Assembly: GCF_002813295.1 (NCBI RefSeq)
Contig: NZ_PHUE01000001.1
Coordinates: 3,162,001 to 3,226,000, forward strand
Length of the DNA stretch: 64,000 nucleotides
Source: Flavobacterium sp. 5
GTDB lineage: Bacteria; Bacteroidota; Bacteroidia; Flavobacteriales; Flavobacteriaceae
Reading direction: 5' to 3'
In this document: in pieces, positions 34,083-44,166 of the stretch
How the letters are laid out: the number at the start of each line of letters is the position of its first letter
Position numbering within the stretch: position 1 is the stretch's first letter
Notes under the pieces: generated by a model
What the model saw: the letters and a program-made list of their open reading frames with translations, nothing else
The model's database searches: none
Told to the model about the DNA's origin: nothing
Position numbers and translations under genes: made by a program

Positions 34083-35984
34083 ATGTCGAGTATAATTCAA
34101 TTGCTTCCTGATCATGTTGCCAATCAAATTGCTGCTGGTGAAGTAGTGCAAAGACCTGCTTCAGTAGTGAAAGAACTATTGGAAAACGCGGTTGATGCCA
34201 AAGCTACCGACATCAAATTGATTATCAAAGATGCCGGGAAATCATTGGTTCAGGTGATTGATAATGGCTCTGGAATGAATGTTACCGATGCTCGTCTATG
34301 TTTTGAACGTCACGCTACTTCCAAGATTCGACAAGCCGAAGATTTATTTTCATTACATACCAAAGGGTTTCGTGGAGAAGCATTGGCCTCTATTGCTGCG
34401 ATTGCGCACATGGAAATGAAAACCAAATTAGAGCAGGAGGAACTGGGAACTCATATTGTTATCGAAGGGAGTAAGTTTATTTCCCAAGATGTGGCAGTTC
34501 TGCCTAAAGGGACTTCATTTGCTGTTAAAAATTTATTTTTTAATATTCCTGCCCGCCGTAATTTCTTAAAATCGGATACGGTGGAATATCGTCATATTAT
34601 TGACGAGTTTCAACGCGTGGCTTTGGCTCATCCCAAAATTCATTTTACGTTTTATCACAATGGCAGTGATATGTATAATTTGCCGCCATCGAGTTTGAGA
34701 CAGCGTATCGTTAATTTTTTTGGTGGTAAAACCAATGAGAAATTAGTTCCGGTTATCGAAGATACAGAGATGATGAGCATTCAGGGTTTTGTTTGCAAAC
34801 CTGAGTTTGCCAAAAAGAACAGGGGAGAGCAGTTTTTCTTTGTTAATGATCGTTTTATAAAAAGTCCGTACCTGCATCATGCGGTTATGGCTGCTTACGA
34901 AGGGATTCTAAAAGATGGTTCACAGCCTAGTTATTATTTGTATTTGACGGTGCCGCCAAATACTATCGATATCAACATACATCCTACAAAAACCGAAATC
35001 AAATTTGATAACGAAAGTGCGATGTATGCTATTTTAAGAGCTTCTATTAAGCATAGTCTGGGTCAGTTTAATGTGGCTCCGGTTTTGGATTTTGAAAGAG
35101 ATGCGAATCTGGATACGCCTTATCATTATAAAAATTTAGATGGAGAAATTCCAACGATTCAGATTGATACAAATTTCAATCCTTTTGCTGAAGAAAAACC
35201 TGCTAAGAGTTATTCGTCTTCATCATATAAAAGGGCGGAACCAACTGCTACATGGGAAAGTTTGTATGTGGATGTGAAACAGGATACCAATGCAGTTTTT
35301 GGTGGTAATGAATTTGCTTCGAGTAACAATAATGATTTTTCGTATGAAAATAATGAGTTTACATTTGAAAATGAAGAGGTAACATCGTCTTTGTTTAATG
35401 ATGAAGATGTAGAGCAGACGGTTCAGAAAACGTATCAGATTCACAAAAAATATATTGTTTCGCCTATTAAGTCCGGAATGGTAATTGTCGATCAAAGCAG
35501 AGCGCATCAGCGTATTTTGTATGAGCAATTTTTGGTAAACATGACAGTGCATCATGCATCTAGTCAGCAATTGCTGTTTCCTATTAATTTGTTTTACTCA
35601 GCAAGCGAAATGGAACTTATTGCCGATTTGCAGCAATCATTGGTAAATACTGGTTTTGTTTTTGAGGAATCCAATCCAGATCATGTTGTGATTTCCGGTA
35701 TACCTGTAAATATTACAGAGAGCGAAGTAGCTATGGTTTTAGATCAGTTACTAAGCGATCTGCATAACGGAATTCCTGAGAATAGTTTCAGCCAAAATGA
35801 TACAATTGCCAAATCGATGGCAAAAAGCCTGGCTGTCAAAACAGGTGCTTATTTAACCGAAAAAGAACAAGAAAATTTAGTTAACGGTCTTTTCGCTTGT
35901 AAAGACCCGAATGTATCCCCATTTCAAAAACCCACTTTCATCACTATGCGTGTGGAAGATTTAGATAAAAAGTTTGCCTTATGA
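34083..35984 (+). CDS. mutL: DNA mismatch repair protein MutL
   Basis: 633 residues. The N-terminal GHKL ATPase has LLPDHVANQIAAGEVV, KELLENAVDA (Glu31, Asn35), DNGSGM, RHATSKI and FRGEALASIAA. A variable acidic linker spans about 345-450 and a C-terminal dimerisation domain follows. In that domain the endonuclease motif DQHA(x)2E(x)4E reads DQSRAHQRILYE at 470-481, so the His and first Glu are gone, and the CPHGRP box reads SPFQKP. Nicking activity is therefore doubtful. The stop overlaps the next start (ATGA). Confidence 0.97.
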   Translation: MSSIIQLLPDHVANQIAAGEVVQRPASVVKELLENAVDAKATDIKLIIKDAGKSLVQVIDNGSGMNVTDARLCFERHATSKIRQAEDLFSLHTKGFRGEALASIAAIAHMEMKTKLEQEELGTHIVIEGSKFISQDVAVLPKGTSFAVKNLFFNIPARRNFLKSDTVEYRHIIDEFQRVALAHPKIHFTFYHNGSDMYNLPPSSLRQRIVNFFGGKTNEKLVPVIEDTEMMSIQGFVCKPEFAKKNRGEQFFFVNDRFIKSPYLHHAVMAAYEGILKDGSQPSYYLYLTVPPNTIDINIHPTKTEIKFDNESAMYAILRASIKHSLGQFNVAPVLDFERDANLDTPYHYKNLDGEIPTIQIDTNFNPFAEEKPAKSYSSSSYKRAEPTATWESLYVDVKQDTNAVFGGNEFASSNNNDFSYENNEFTFENEEVTSSLFNDEDVEQTVQKTYQIHKKYIVSPIKSGMVIVDQSRAHQRILYEQFLVNMTVHHASSQQLLFPINLFYSASEMELIADLQQSLVNTGFVFEESNPDHVVISGIPVNITESEVAMVLDQLLSDLHNGIPENSFSQNDTIAKSMAKSLAVKTGAYLTEKEQENLVNGLFACKDPNVSPFQKPTFITMRVEDLDKKFAL

Positions 35985-36739
35985 TGAATATTACGCCTAC
36001 AGTTAAGCAGCTGTTAATAATAAATGTGCTTTTTTATATTGGTTCTATGATGGTTGGCGAACCAGCCTATAAAATGCTTTCCATGTATTTTTTCGAAAAT
36101 CCAGATTTTCATTTCTGGCAAATTTTCACACACATGTTCATGCATGCGCCATTGCCTAATATTTGGCACATTGCTTTCAATATGTTTGCTTTATATTCTT
36201 TTGGTTCGGCATTAGAGCATTATTGGGGTGGTAAAAGATTTGTTTTCTTTTATATTTCTTGTGGTTTAGGAGCTGCATTATTACATACACTTGTCAATTA
36301 TTATTTCTTCGAAAGTGGTATTGATACTCTGGTTGCCAATGGTTACTCAAAAGTGGAAATACTAAAAACGTTAAGTGAAGGAAAATTCGATTCTAGATGG
36401 CAAGAACTATTAACTCCTTCTGCTTTTGATGGTTTTACAGGGGCCTATTTTGGCAATGTGGTTGGTGCTTCGGGTGCTATTTATGGTTTGTTGGTAGCAT
36501 TTGCTTTTATGTTTCCTAATGCTGGATTGTCTTTGATGTTTATTCCAGTTCCAGTTCCAGCTAAATATTTTGTTCCTGGATTATTATTAGTTGATTTGTA
36601 TTTGGGAGTTTCTGGAGGTTCTATTTTTGGAGGATCAAGTGGGATTGCACATTTTGCCCATATTGGAGGTGCAATAGTTGGTTTTGCAATGATGTGGTAT
36701 TGGAGGAATAATAAATTTAATCATAAACGATGGAACTAG
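35981..36739 (+). CDS. Rhomboid-family intramembrane serine protease
   Basis: 252 residues, about six membrane helices. Catalytic Ser164 in GASGAIYG and His227 in AHFAHIGG, with HIAFNMFALYSFG (Asn67) in helix 2. It should cleave membrane-spanning substrates; none is suggested by context. The start overlaps the mutL stop by 4 bases, so it is translationally coupled to mutL. A second rhomboid follows 78 bases later. Confidence 0.94.
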   Translation: MMNITPTVKQLLIINVLFYIGSMMVGEPAYKMLSMYFFENPDFHFWQIFTHMFMHAPLPNIWHIAFNMFALYSFGSALEHYWGGKRFVFFYISCGLGAALLHTLVNYYFFESGIDTLVANGYSKVEILKTLSEGKFDSRWQELLTPSAFDGFTGAYFGNVVGASGAIYGLLVAFAFMFPNAGLSLMFIPVPVPAKYFVPGLLLVDLYLGVSGGSIFGGSSGIAHFAHIGGAIVGFAMMWYWRNNKFNHKRWN

Positions 36740-36817
36740 TTAAAAAGCTTGTGTTCTGTTAATTGAAATCAAATTACAAATTGTAAATTTCAGATAAATA
36801 ATCGAAAAGAGAAACGT

Positions 36818-37678
36818 ATGAATATTTTAGACGATTTGAAAATGCAATATAGATTGGGTGGTATCGCCATGAAAATGATCTTTTGGAATATAGGTTGTTT
36901 TTTGGTTTCCTTACTTTTTTTCTATCAATTTAGCATTGGGGAATTTGATTTCCCTAATTGGATTGCTTTGTCATCCGAACCTTCAGTTTTTGCGTTAAGA
37001 CCATGGACTTTTTTAACGTATGCTTTTTTTCATGATGGCTTTTTGCATTTATTCTTTAATATGATAGTACTGAATTTTGCAAGCTACTTGTTTTTGACAT
37101 TCTTTTCAGCCAAACAGTACTTAGGTGTATATATTTTGAGTGCCATTTTTGCAGGATTAATTTTTGCTTTAGCTTTTAATTTAATGCATTTTAGTGGAGC
37201 GATAGTTGGTGCATCGGCAGCAATTATGGCTATTTTAGTTGCTGCAACAACATATAATCCTTTGATGGATGTAAGGTTGTTATTGGTGGGAAATGTCAAA
37301 TTATGGCACGTTACAGCAGTAATTATTGTTTTGGATTTAATGCAGTTTCGTTTAGGGAATTCAGGAGGGCATATATCACACTTGGCAGGAGCTTTTTTTG
37401 GTTTTATCTATGTGAAGTTATTGCAAAATGGAACAGATTTGAGTAAGATAGTAAGTTCAGTTTTGGATTTCTTTACTAATCTGTTTAAAAAGCCATCAAC
37501 ACCGTTCAAAAAAGTTCATAAAAATTATAAGAAACCAGTCGAAAAATCTACTTCTAAAATAGTGGTTAAAGATAAAAAACAACAGCAGATTGATGAGATT
37601 TTGGACAAAATCAGTCAGTCTGGATATGATAGTTTGAACCAAGAAGAAAAAGAATTTTTGTTTCAAGCAGGAAAATAG
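36818..37678 (+). CDS. Rhomboid-family protein with GASA active-site motif and C-terminal extension
   Basis: 286 residues. Six helices with FFHDGFLHLFFNM (Asn81), Ser133 in GASAAIMAI and His188 in GGHISHLAGAFFG. The usual GxSG reads GASA here; Ser and His are kept, so activity is likely but altered specificity is possible. After the membrane domain comes a basic cytosolic tail ending in a small helical segment (QQQIDEILDKISQSGYDSL). Paralogue of the preceding rhomboid. Confidence 0.93.
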   Translation: MNILDDLKMQYRLGGIAMKMIFWNIGCFLVSLLFFYQFSIGEFDFPNWIALSSEPSVFALRPWTFLTYAFFHDGFLHLFFNMIVLNFASYLFLTFFSAKQYLGVYILSAIFAGLIFALAFNLMHFSGAIVGASAAIMAILVAATTYNPLMDVRLLLVGNVKLWHVTAVIIVLDLMQFRLGNSGGHISHLAGAFFGFIYVKLLQNGTDLSKIVSSVLDFFTNLFKKPSTPFKKVHKNYKKPVEKSTSKIVVKDKKQQQIDEILDKISQSGYDSLNQEEKEFLFQAGK

Positions 37679-37750
37679 CTTATTTTTATATCAATATTGA
37701 AGTGTAAATCGAGAACTTTTAATTTTTAAAAGTTCAAAATACATTAAAAA

Positions 37751-38797
37751 ATGAAGAACCTTTCATGGTTTAATAAAGGAATGTTTCTTTTGAATTTAGT
37801 ACTTATTGTACTAACATTCATTGCTTATCTACTCCCTTTTCTGGCACCAAAAATCTTCCCGTTTGCATCGGTATTGACTTTGTTTATGCCCTTGTTTTTT
37901 TTAGCTAATGGATTGTTTTTTCTATACTGGGCGATTCAGTTTAAAAAACGCATGATTTTGTCAGGCTTAGTTCTGTTAGTCGGAATTACTTTTTTTAATA
38001 AATTTTATAAATTCACAGCAAAAGAATTGCAGCCAAGCGACAAGGATTTTACCGTTATGAGTTATAACGTGCGATTATTCAATGTCTTTAAATGGTTGGA
38101 TCGTGATGATGTTCCGGATACCATTTTGGAATTTATCAATAGCCAAAATCCTGATATATTGTGCATTCAGGAATTTTCGAATTCAGCTGATATTGACTTA
38201 AAAGTCTATCCTTACAAATACGTCTTGATGGAAGGAGAACAAATTAAAACGGGTCAGGCAATATTTTCTAAATTTCCTATTATTGATCAGGGACATATAG
38301 TATTTCCTCATTCAAATAATAATGTTGTGTATGCCGATATAAAAAAAGGTAAAGATATTATTAGGGTATATAACATGCATTTACAGTCTATAAAAATTTC
38401 ACCAGAAGTGGGTGAGATTTCCGAAAACATTGATGCAATCAATCAGAAAACGTCCAAATACCTTTTCATTCGAATTAGTAAGGCTTTTAAACAGCAACAA
38501 GAACAAGCAGCTATTTTTAAGGAACATGAGAAAGACTGTAAATATCCTATTATCATCTGTGGAGATATGAATAACAGTGCTTTTTCGTACGTATATCGCA
38601 ACATAAAAGGAAAATTAAAGGATAGCTTTGAAGATGCTGGTAAAGGCTTTGGGGCTACTTATAAATTTAAATACTATCCGGCTAGAATCGATTATATTTT
38701 TGCCGATGAAACGATGGAAGTGAAGCAATTTGAGAGTTTTCCAGATTTTCAAAACTCAGATCATTTTCCTATCATGGCAAAACTATCTATGGAATAG
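37751..38797 (+). CDS. Membrane-anchored endonuclease/exonuclease/phosphatase (EEP) family protein
   Basis: 348 residues. Two or three N-terminal membrane helices (about 8-80) are followed by an EEP domain with TVMSYNVRLFN, ILCIQEFSN, IYNMHLQS-like IRVYNMHLQS, GDMNNSAFSYVY and the terminal SDHFPI. All metal and catalytic positions appear kept (Asn, Glu, His, Asp-Asn, Asp-His). The substrate could be nucleic acid, a phospholipid or another phosphodiester; not decidable here. Last gene of the mutL-rhomboid series. Confidence 0.9.
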   Translation: MKNLSWFNKGMFLLNLVLIVLTFIAYLLPFLAPKIFPFASVLTLFMPLFFLANGLFFLYWAIQFKKRMILSGLVLLVGITFFNKFYKFTAKELQPSDKDFTVMSYNVRLFNVFKWLDRDDVPDTILEFINSQNPDILCIQEFSNSADIDLKVYPYKYVLMEGEQIKTGQAIFSKFPIIDQGHIVFPHSNNNVVYADIKKGKDIIRVYNMHLQSIKISPEVGEISENIDAINQKTSKYLFIRISKAFKQQQEQAAIFKEHEKDCKYPIIICGDMNNSAFSYVYRNIKGKLKDSFEDAGKGFGATYKFKYYPARIDYIFADETMEVKQFESFPDFQNSDHFPIMAKLSME

Positions 38798-38891
38798 TTT
38801 TATAGCAGAGATTTTGAAGATTAATGAGTAATCCGAATGAGATAGCGGGTAGGCAAAGTAATTGTTTTTCTTTTCTAATACGAATCTCAGT

Positions 38892-39515
38892 TTATCGAAT
38901 GAGAGCTTGATTCTTTAGATAATCCATTGCAAATTTCCCTTCGTTAAAAAGCAAATCCAGAACGCTTAAGTTATTCAAAAATCCATGTTTATCATCAAAT
39001 ACTTGAGTATAAGGTTCAAAAGCGGATTGATCTTTTTTACCATTTACTAAATAGCGAAAATCGACAACTTGTGAGTTATCTAATTCATGAAAATATTCAA
39101 TCGTAGTATCAAACTGTAATTTCATTCGCAAACATTTGCAAACAATATCAAAAGCTTCCAAATTAAGATCCATCAAGAAAGTATGTTTCTTTTGAAAAAT
39201 AGGCAGTAAATCATCTTCAAAATATTCAAAAAATGGAGAGCTTCTATACGCTGCTTCCAGCGATTTGAAATGTTGCTTTTGCCAATCAAATTCCTGTTCT
39301 ATCTTAATCTCTTTTGTCTTCTGATGACTTAAATTAGAATGTTTTATAGGTATATTCAATAATTGAAGGCCATTTGGGCTATAAATATAAGTTCGATTGC
39401 GATTGGTTTGTTTCTGGAAATTATCCTCCATTTCAAATGTAACATTATCAGATTGCGCTATAGCTGCAAAATGACTTATGGATGGAAAATAGGAAGGATG
39501 TAGTAGGATATCCAT
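38892..39515 (-). CDS. WbqC-like family protein
   Basis: 207 residues. N-terminal LLHPSYFPSISHF with Gln/Arg-rich NRTYIYSPNGLQLLNIPIKH, then DWQKQHFKSLEAAYRSSPFFEYF, which is the WbqC signature. Members occur in polysaccharide and amino-sugar loci and in this signal-peptidase neighbourhood; the reaction is not settled for this branch. It is the last gene of the parA-to-lepB block, 75 bases after lepB. Confidence 0.88.
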   Translation of the reverse strand: MDILLHPSYFPSISHFAAIAQSDNVTFEMEDNFQKQTNRNRTYIYSPNGLQLLNIPIKHSNLSHQKTKEIKIEQEFDWQKQHFKSLEAAYRSSPFFEYFEDDLLPIFQKKHTFLMDLNLEAFDIVCKCLRMKLQFDTTIEYFHELDNSQVVDFRYLVNGKKDQSAFEPYTQVFDDKHGFLNNLSVLDLLFNEGKFAMDYLKNQALIR

Positions 39516-39590
39516 TTGTTAAGATGTTGAATGTTTAAAAGGCTGAGATAATTGCGATAACTTTAAACTAGAACTTTACCGTTTTCTTTG

Positions 39591-41204
39591 CTAAATATTT
39601 TTTTTCTCTTTTCTTTTTTTCCAAAAATAGTCGCCAATAAAAAAGGCTGCAAGTGCAATTAAGAAATGAATCAGATAAGATTTTGGCTCTCCATTTTCAT
39701 TTGTAAAAGAGAAAACACGATTCCATCTTATTTTTTGAATTCCTTTTCCATCTTTATCCCAACTAAACCAAATAAATACTGGCTTACCTACTACATGATC
39801 AAAAGGAACATATCCCCAAAATCTTGCGTCTAAAGAGTTTTGACGATTATCTCCCATCATCCAATAGTAGTCTTGCTTGAAAGTGTAGCTGTTTGCAGGT
39901 TTTCCGTTTATTATAATTTTGTCACCGTTAATTTGTAATGTGTTTTTTTCGTATTCCTGAATGATACGTTTGTAAAACGGAAGTGAGTTTTTGTCTAGTT
40001 TAACTGTCGCTCCTTTTTTTGGAATATAAATAGGTCCAAAATTGTCAATATTCCATCCTAAGGAATGAATATGCGGAAAAACATCTCCATCTACTCCTTT
40101 TGGTTGTAAATACTTTTTGACACTTTTAACTACTGGATTAGTAGCTATTCTGCTTGCTTCACTATCTGTTAATGTTAATACATAATCTCCATCAGTATTC
40201 AATGCAAAATTTCCATTTCCATCCTTCATGCCATCTCTAGCTCCATACATATGTATTAGAGAGCCCTGATCCATACTCGTTCCTTGAGTATTTACAAAAA
40301 AGTTATATTGAAGTTTTGCACTTTCTGGTAATTTGGAAGGTTTTCCATTGATGTAAACATTTCCTTCACGAATCTCCAAAGAATCTCCAGGTATAGCAAC
40401 ACAGCGTTTTACTAAATTTGTTTTTTTGTCAATTGGTTTGTAATAATTTCTTGCTGGTTTAAAATTATTCATGTCCAACAAAGTATCTGCCGGTTGATTA
40501 AAAACGACAATTTCGTTGCGTTTAATCGTTTCAAACGAAGGGAGCCTAAAATAGGGTAATTGAAACTTGTTTAAAATTGAAGTTTCCTTTTTGGTAATGT
40601 CATCATTGAATAAGTACGACTTAATACCTAAAAAAGGAATTGAATCATGTACCATGGGTAACGCAATTGCAGTCATAGGAACTCTTGCACCAAAATTTAT
40701 TTTACTTACAAATAAAAAATCACCTATGTATAATGTTTTTTCTAATGATGAAGATGGAATTGTAAAAGGCTGTATAATGTATGTGTGAACCAAAGTAGCT
40801 ACAATAATCGCAAATAGTAATGAACTAATTGTATCGGATGTTTTATCCTTTGCTGTAAGGTTTCTTTCTGCTTTGTAGCTTAATTTTTGAGTATAATTGA
40901 TGTAATAAATATAAAATCCTAAAGTAAAAATACCTAAAAAAGTATCAGTACTTGAATTTTTTCCAAAACTTCGTAATGTTTCAACCCAAATGACAGGAAA
41001 CATTATTAGATTGATGATAGGGATAAAAAGTAGTATAGTCCACCAGGCAGGTCTGCCAATGATCTTCATTAAAACAATTGCATTGTAAACTGGAATTAAA
41101 GCTTCCCAGCTTTTTCTTCCTGCAATTTTATATAATTTCCATGTTCCTAAAAAATGGATTACTTGAATAATTATAAAAAAAATGAACCATTGGTTTACTG
41201 ACAT
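39591..41204 (-). CDS. lepB: Signal peptidase I, large multi-helix form (second of tandem pair)
   Basis: 537 residues, well above the usual 200-300. Three N-terminal helices with the DUF5684-like segment [21 protein letters not shown] lead to the S26 peptidase. Nucleophile Ser153 lies in IPSSSLEKTL, the general-base Lys in KRCVAIPGD, and box E in MGDNRQNSLDARFWG. A large insert separates the boxes. A C-terminal helix precedes a basic tail. It cleaves signal peptides at the inner membrane. Paralogue of the gene 12 bases upstream. Confidence 0.95.
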   Translation of the reverse strand: MSVNQWFIFFIIIQVIHFLGTWKLYKIAGRKSWEALIPVYNAIVLMKIIGRPAWWTILLFIPIINLIMFPVIWVETLRSFGKNSSTDTFLGIFTLGFYIYYINYTQKLSYKAERNLTAKDKTSDTISSLLFAIIVATLVHTYIIQPFTIPSSSLEKTLYIGDFLFVSKINFGARVPMTAIALPMVHDSIPFLGIKSYLFNDDITKKETSILNKFQLPYFRLPSFETIKRNEIVVFNQPADTLLDMNNFKPARNYYKPIDKKTNLVKRCVAIPGDSLEIREGNVYINGKPSKLPESAKLQYNFFVNTQGTSMDQGSLIHMYGARDGMKDGNGNFALNTDGDYVLTLTDSEASRIATNPVVKSVKKYLQPKGVDGDVFPHIHSLGWNIDNFGPIYIPKKGATVKLDKNSLPFYKRIIQEYEKNTLQINGDKIIINGKPANSYTFKQDYYWMMGDNRQNSLDARFWGYVPFDHVVGKPVFIWFSWDKDGKGIQKIRWNRVFSFTNENGEPKSYLIHFLIALAAFFIGDYFWKKRKEKKNI

Positions 41205-41216
41205 AATGTGAGTTTT

Positions 41217-42773
41217 TTATAATTCTTTTTTCGCTTTTCTTTTTTTCCAAAAATACTCTCCAACAAAAAAGGCTGCAAGCGCAATTAAGAAAATTTTGAA
41301 GTAAGATTGTGGTTGTCCTTCACCACTAACAGTTGTAAAAACTCTATCCCAACGAATTTTGTTTAACCCTTTTCCATTAGTATCCCAACTCAACCAAATG
41401 AAAATTGGTTTTCCTACGATATGATTTTCAGGAACATATCCCCAATAACGACTATCTTCAGAGTTATGACGATTGTCTCCCATCATCCAATAATAATTTT
41501 GGTCAAAAGTATAAGTGCTTGCTACTTTTCCGTCAATTTGTATTTCATTGCCATTTACTTTAAGATTTTTTTTCTCGTAATCGGTAATGATGGTTTTGTA
41601 GAAAGGTAATGTTTCTAAATTTAAGGCGACTGTTTTTCCTTTTTGTGGAATATAAATTGGTCCAAAGTTGTCACGGTTCCATTTGTTAATATGAGGAAAA
41701 ATACCATCTTCAACACCTTTAGAAATAATTCTGTTTACAGCAGTTATTCCAGGAACAGTTTTTAATCGCTCTGCGCCGGCAGCAGTTAATGCACTTATGA
41801 ATAAGGTATCTCTTGTTTGTTGATTTAAGAAACCAGCACCGTCAGTGATATCCATATCTTTGAAAAGATATTCAAAGTCAATAGGCGTTTTTCCGTCTAA
41901 AACAACATTGTATGAAAACTGCGGTTTTGCACGCTCAGGTAGAATCAATTCTTTCCCATTAATATATACTAATCCGTCTTTTATAGACAAACTATCACCT
42001 GGAATACCAACGCAACGTTTTACATAGTTAGATTTTTTGTCAATAGGTTTGTCTACTCTAAGTCCAGAATGATCTCTGAATTTATATACGGTATCTGCTG
42101 GCCAGTTAAAAACAACAATATCAGTTCTGTCAATAGTTTGTAAGGCAGGAAGTCTAAAATAAGGTAATTGCGGCCAGTTTAAATATGATTTTCGTTTAGT
42201 CATTGGGATGGTATCATGTACCATTGGCATTGCAACTGTTGTCATAGGGACTCTAGCTCCGTAATTCATTTTGCTTACAAATAGAAAGTCTCCAACCAAT
42301 AATGACTTCTCTAATGAAGAAGTAGGGATAGTGTAAGGTTGAATGAAGTAGGTGTGTACAATTGTAGCAACAATGATTGCAAAAAGTAATGAACTAATAG
42401 TATCGGCACCTTTATGATCAGGGCTTGAGCTTCTATCAGATATGTAAGTTAAGGATTGTGTATAATTAAGATAAAAAATATAAAAACCTAAAGTTGCAAT
42501 TACAAGGAAAGTGTCGATAGATGTTTTTTTTCCAAAACTACGAATGGTCTCTACCCAAATAACTGGAAACATAATCAAATTAATAATCGGGATGAAAAGT
42601 AAAATTGTCCACCAAGTTGGGCGATCAATTATTTTCATTAAAACAATAGCATTGTAAACTGGAATAGCAGCTTCCCAACGTTTTCTACCAGCACTCTCGT
42701 ATAGTTTCCATGTTCCTAGAAAATGAATAACCTGAACAGCTAAGAAAAATACAAACCAAAGATATAGTGTCAT
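41217..42773 (-). CDS. lepB: Signal peptidase I, large multi-helix form (first of tandem pair)
   Basis: 518 residues, colinear with its downstream neighbour from the first residue (both have [12 protein letters not shown] and [19 protein letters not shown]). Ser153 in [10 protein letters not shown], Lys in KRCVGIPGD and [15 protein letters not shown] are intact, so both copies should be active. The insert differs in sequence, which may give different substrate preference. It follows dapB by 79 bases. Confidence 0.95.
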   Translation of the reverse strand: MTLYLWFVFFLAVQVIHFLGTWKLYESAGRKRWEAAIPVYNAIVLMKIIDRPTWWTILLFIPIINLIMFPVIWVETIRSFGKKTSIDTFLVIATLGFYIFYLNYTQSLTYISDRSSSPDHKGADTISSLLFAIIVATIVHTYFIQPYTIPTSSLEKSLLVGDFLFVSKMNYGARVPMTTVAMPMVHDTIPMTKRKSYLNWPQLPYFRLPALQTIDRTDIVVFNWPADTVYKFRDHSGLRVDKPIDKKSNYVKRCVGIPGDSLSIKDGLVYINGKELILPERAKPQFSYNVVLDGKTPIDFEYLFKDMDITDGAGFLNQQTRDTLFISALTAAGAERLKTVPGITAVNRIISKGVEDGIFPHINKWNRDNFGPIYIPQKGKTVALNLETLPFYKTIITDYEKKNLKVNGNEIQIDGKVASTYTFDQNYYWMMGDNRHNSEDSRYWGYVPENHIVGKPIFIWLSWDTNGKGLNKIRWDRVFTTVSGEGQPQSYFKIFLIALAAFFVGEYFWKKRKAKKEL

Positions 42774-42852
42774 AATTTGAAAAATTTGAGGTTAAAAACT
42801 AGAAATTAGTGTTTGCCTAAATTCTATTTTAAAATTGTATTTGGGGTTGTTA

Positions 42853-43557
42853 TTATGAATTAAGATTTAATACATCTTTCATGGTAAACACACCTTGTTT
42901 TCCAGCCAGCCATTCGGCGGCGATAACCGCACCTAATGCAAAACCTTCACGATTATGAGCAGTGTGTTTTATTTCTATAGAATCCACTTCTGAGTTGTAA
43001 GTCACTGTATGAGTTCCAGGAACTGTTCCAGTTCTCACCGCTTCAATATGAATTTCTTTTTCTTTAGGTTCGTCAAGTGTCCAGTTAGAATAGTTACTGT
43101 TTTCAATAACACCTTTTGCAAGAGAAATCGCTGTTCCACTTGGAGCATCTAATTTTTGATCGTGATGTATCTCTTCCATTTCTACTTTATAATGATCAAA
43201 TGGAGCCATTATTTTTGCTAGATATTCGTTAAATTCAAAGAATAAATTCACACCAAGACTAAAATTAGAACTAGATATGAAACCTCCATTTTTTGCTTTA
43301 CAAAGGGCAATCATTTCATCATAATGCTCTAACCATCCCGTCGTACCAGAAACTACAGGCACGTTGGCATTAAAACAATTTGAAATATTAGGTACTGCAG
43401 CAGTTGGTACGCTAAAATCGATAGCAACATCTGCAGTAGAAAGTCCGTCGTAAGTATTGAATTCATCTTTCTTTAAAACAATTTCATGTCCTCTTTCTAA
43501 AGCAATCCTTTCGATTACTTGCCCCATTTTTCCGTATCCTAAAAGCGCAATTTTCAT
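42853..43557 (-). CDS. dapB: 4-hydroxy-tetrahydrodipicolinate reductase DapB
   Basis: 234 residues. The NAD(P) motif GYGKMGQ (7-13) opens the chain; the catalytic region has EIHHDQKLDAPSGTA with the His-His and Lys of the active site. It acts in the diaminopimelate/lysine pathway that feeds peptidoglycan synthesis. It lies in an operon-like series with parAB upstream and the signal peptidases downstream. Confidence 0.97.
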   Translation of the reverse strand: MKIALLGYGKMGQVIERIALERGHEIVLKKDEFNTYDGLSTADVAIDFSVPTAAVPNISNCFNANVPVVSGTTGWLEHYDEMIALCKAKNGGFISSSNFSLGVNLFFEFNEYLAKIMAPFDHYKVEMEEIHHDQKLDAPSGTAISLAKGVIENSNYSNWTLDEPKEKEIHIEAVRTGTVPGTHTVTYNSEVDSIEIKHTAHNREGFALGAVIAAEWLAGKQGVFTMKDVLNLNS

Positions 43558-43605
43558 TATGTGTTATTTTTTTGATTTTTAAAAAGATACGGATAATTTC
43601 CGAAT

Positions 43606-44166
43606 CTAAAAACGATAATTAAGTGTTAGTCCCAAATTTGATTTTAATGTTACAGCATCTGGGGTTATTTCTGGTCTTACTGATAGACTTTGATTGACGT
43701 TGAATTGTATTAATGCAGCGTCAACATTGGCATCTATAATGTTTAGTACATAAAAACCAAGTACAAAAAGGCCTGATAAAGAAGCATTTCTTTGGTAGAA
43801 TTCTTGTGCAGAAATTAATTGTGTGTCAGTAAGATAGTCGTATTTTGGGTCGGGATTACCAGATAGACGACTTTTGTAGGCATCTCTATATTCGTGGTAT
43901 TTCTTTTTGTTATCAACATAAAGATATAAGCTGGTTCCAATAGCTCCGTAAACTATTGGAATTTTCCAGTAACTTTTATTATATGCTTGCCCAAGTCCAG
44001 GTAATATTGCTGAATAAAAGGCAGCTTTTGCAGGTGTCAAAGGGTCTATTTCTACTAATTTCAAAGTGTCTTTTGATTGTAAAACACCATCTTTTTTTGC
44101 TTGTGCAAAAATCGTTGCGTTTCCAAAAAGAAAAAGCAATAGACCTATGAATATGATTTTATTCAC
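43606..44166 (-). CDS. DUF5683 family protein
   Basis: 186 residues from a GTG start whose G is the last base of the parB TAG stop, so translation is coupled. It has a signal peptide (1-22), the family core PAKAAFYSAILPGLGQAYNKSYWKIPIVYG, a second hydrophobic segment near 133-145 and a short beta-like C-terminus (LGLTLNYRF). Its place after parB is a stable arrangement in flavobacteria as I recall; function unknown, probably envelope associated. Confidence 0.9.
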   Translation of the reverse strand: MNKIIFIGLLLFLFGNATIFAQAKKDGVLQSKDTLKLVEIDPLTPAKAAFYSAILPGLGQAYNKSYWKIPIVYGAIGTSLYLYVDNKKKYHEYRDAYKSRLSGNPDPKYDYLTDTQLISAQEFYQRNASLSGLFVLGFYVLNIIDANVDAALIQFNVNQSLSVRPEITPDAVTLKSNLGLTLNYRF

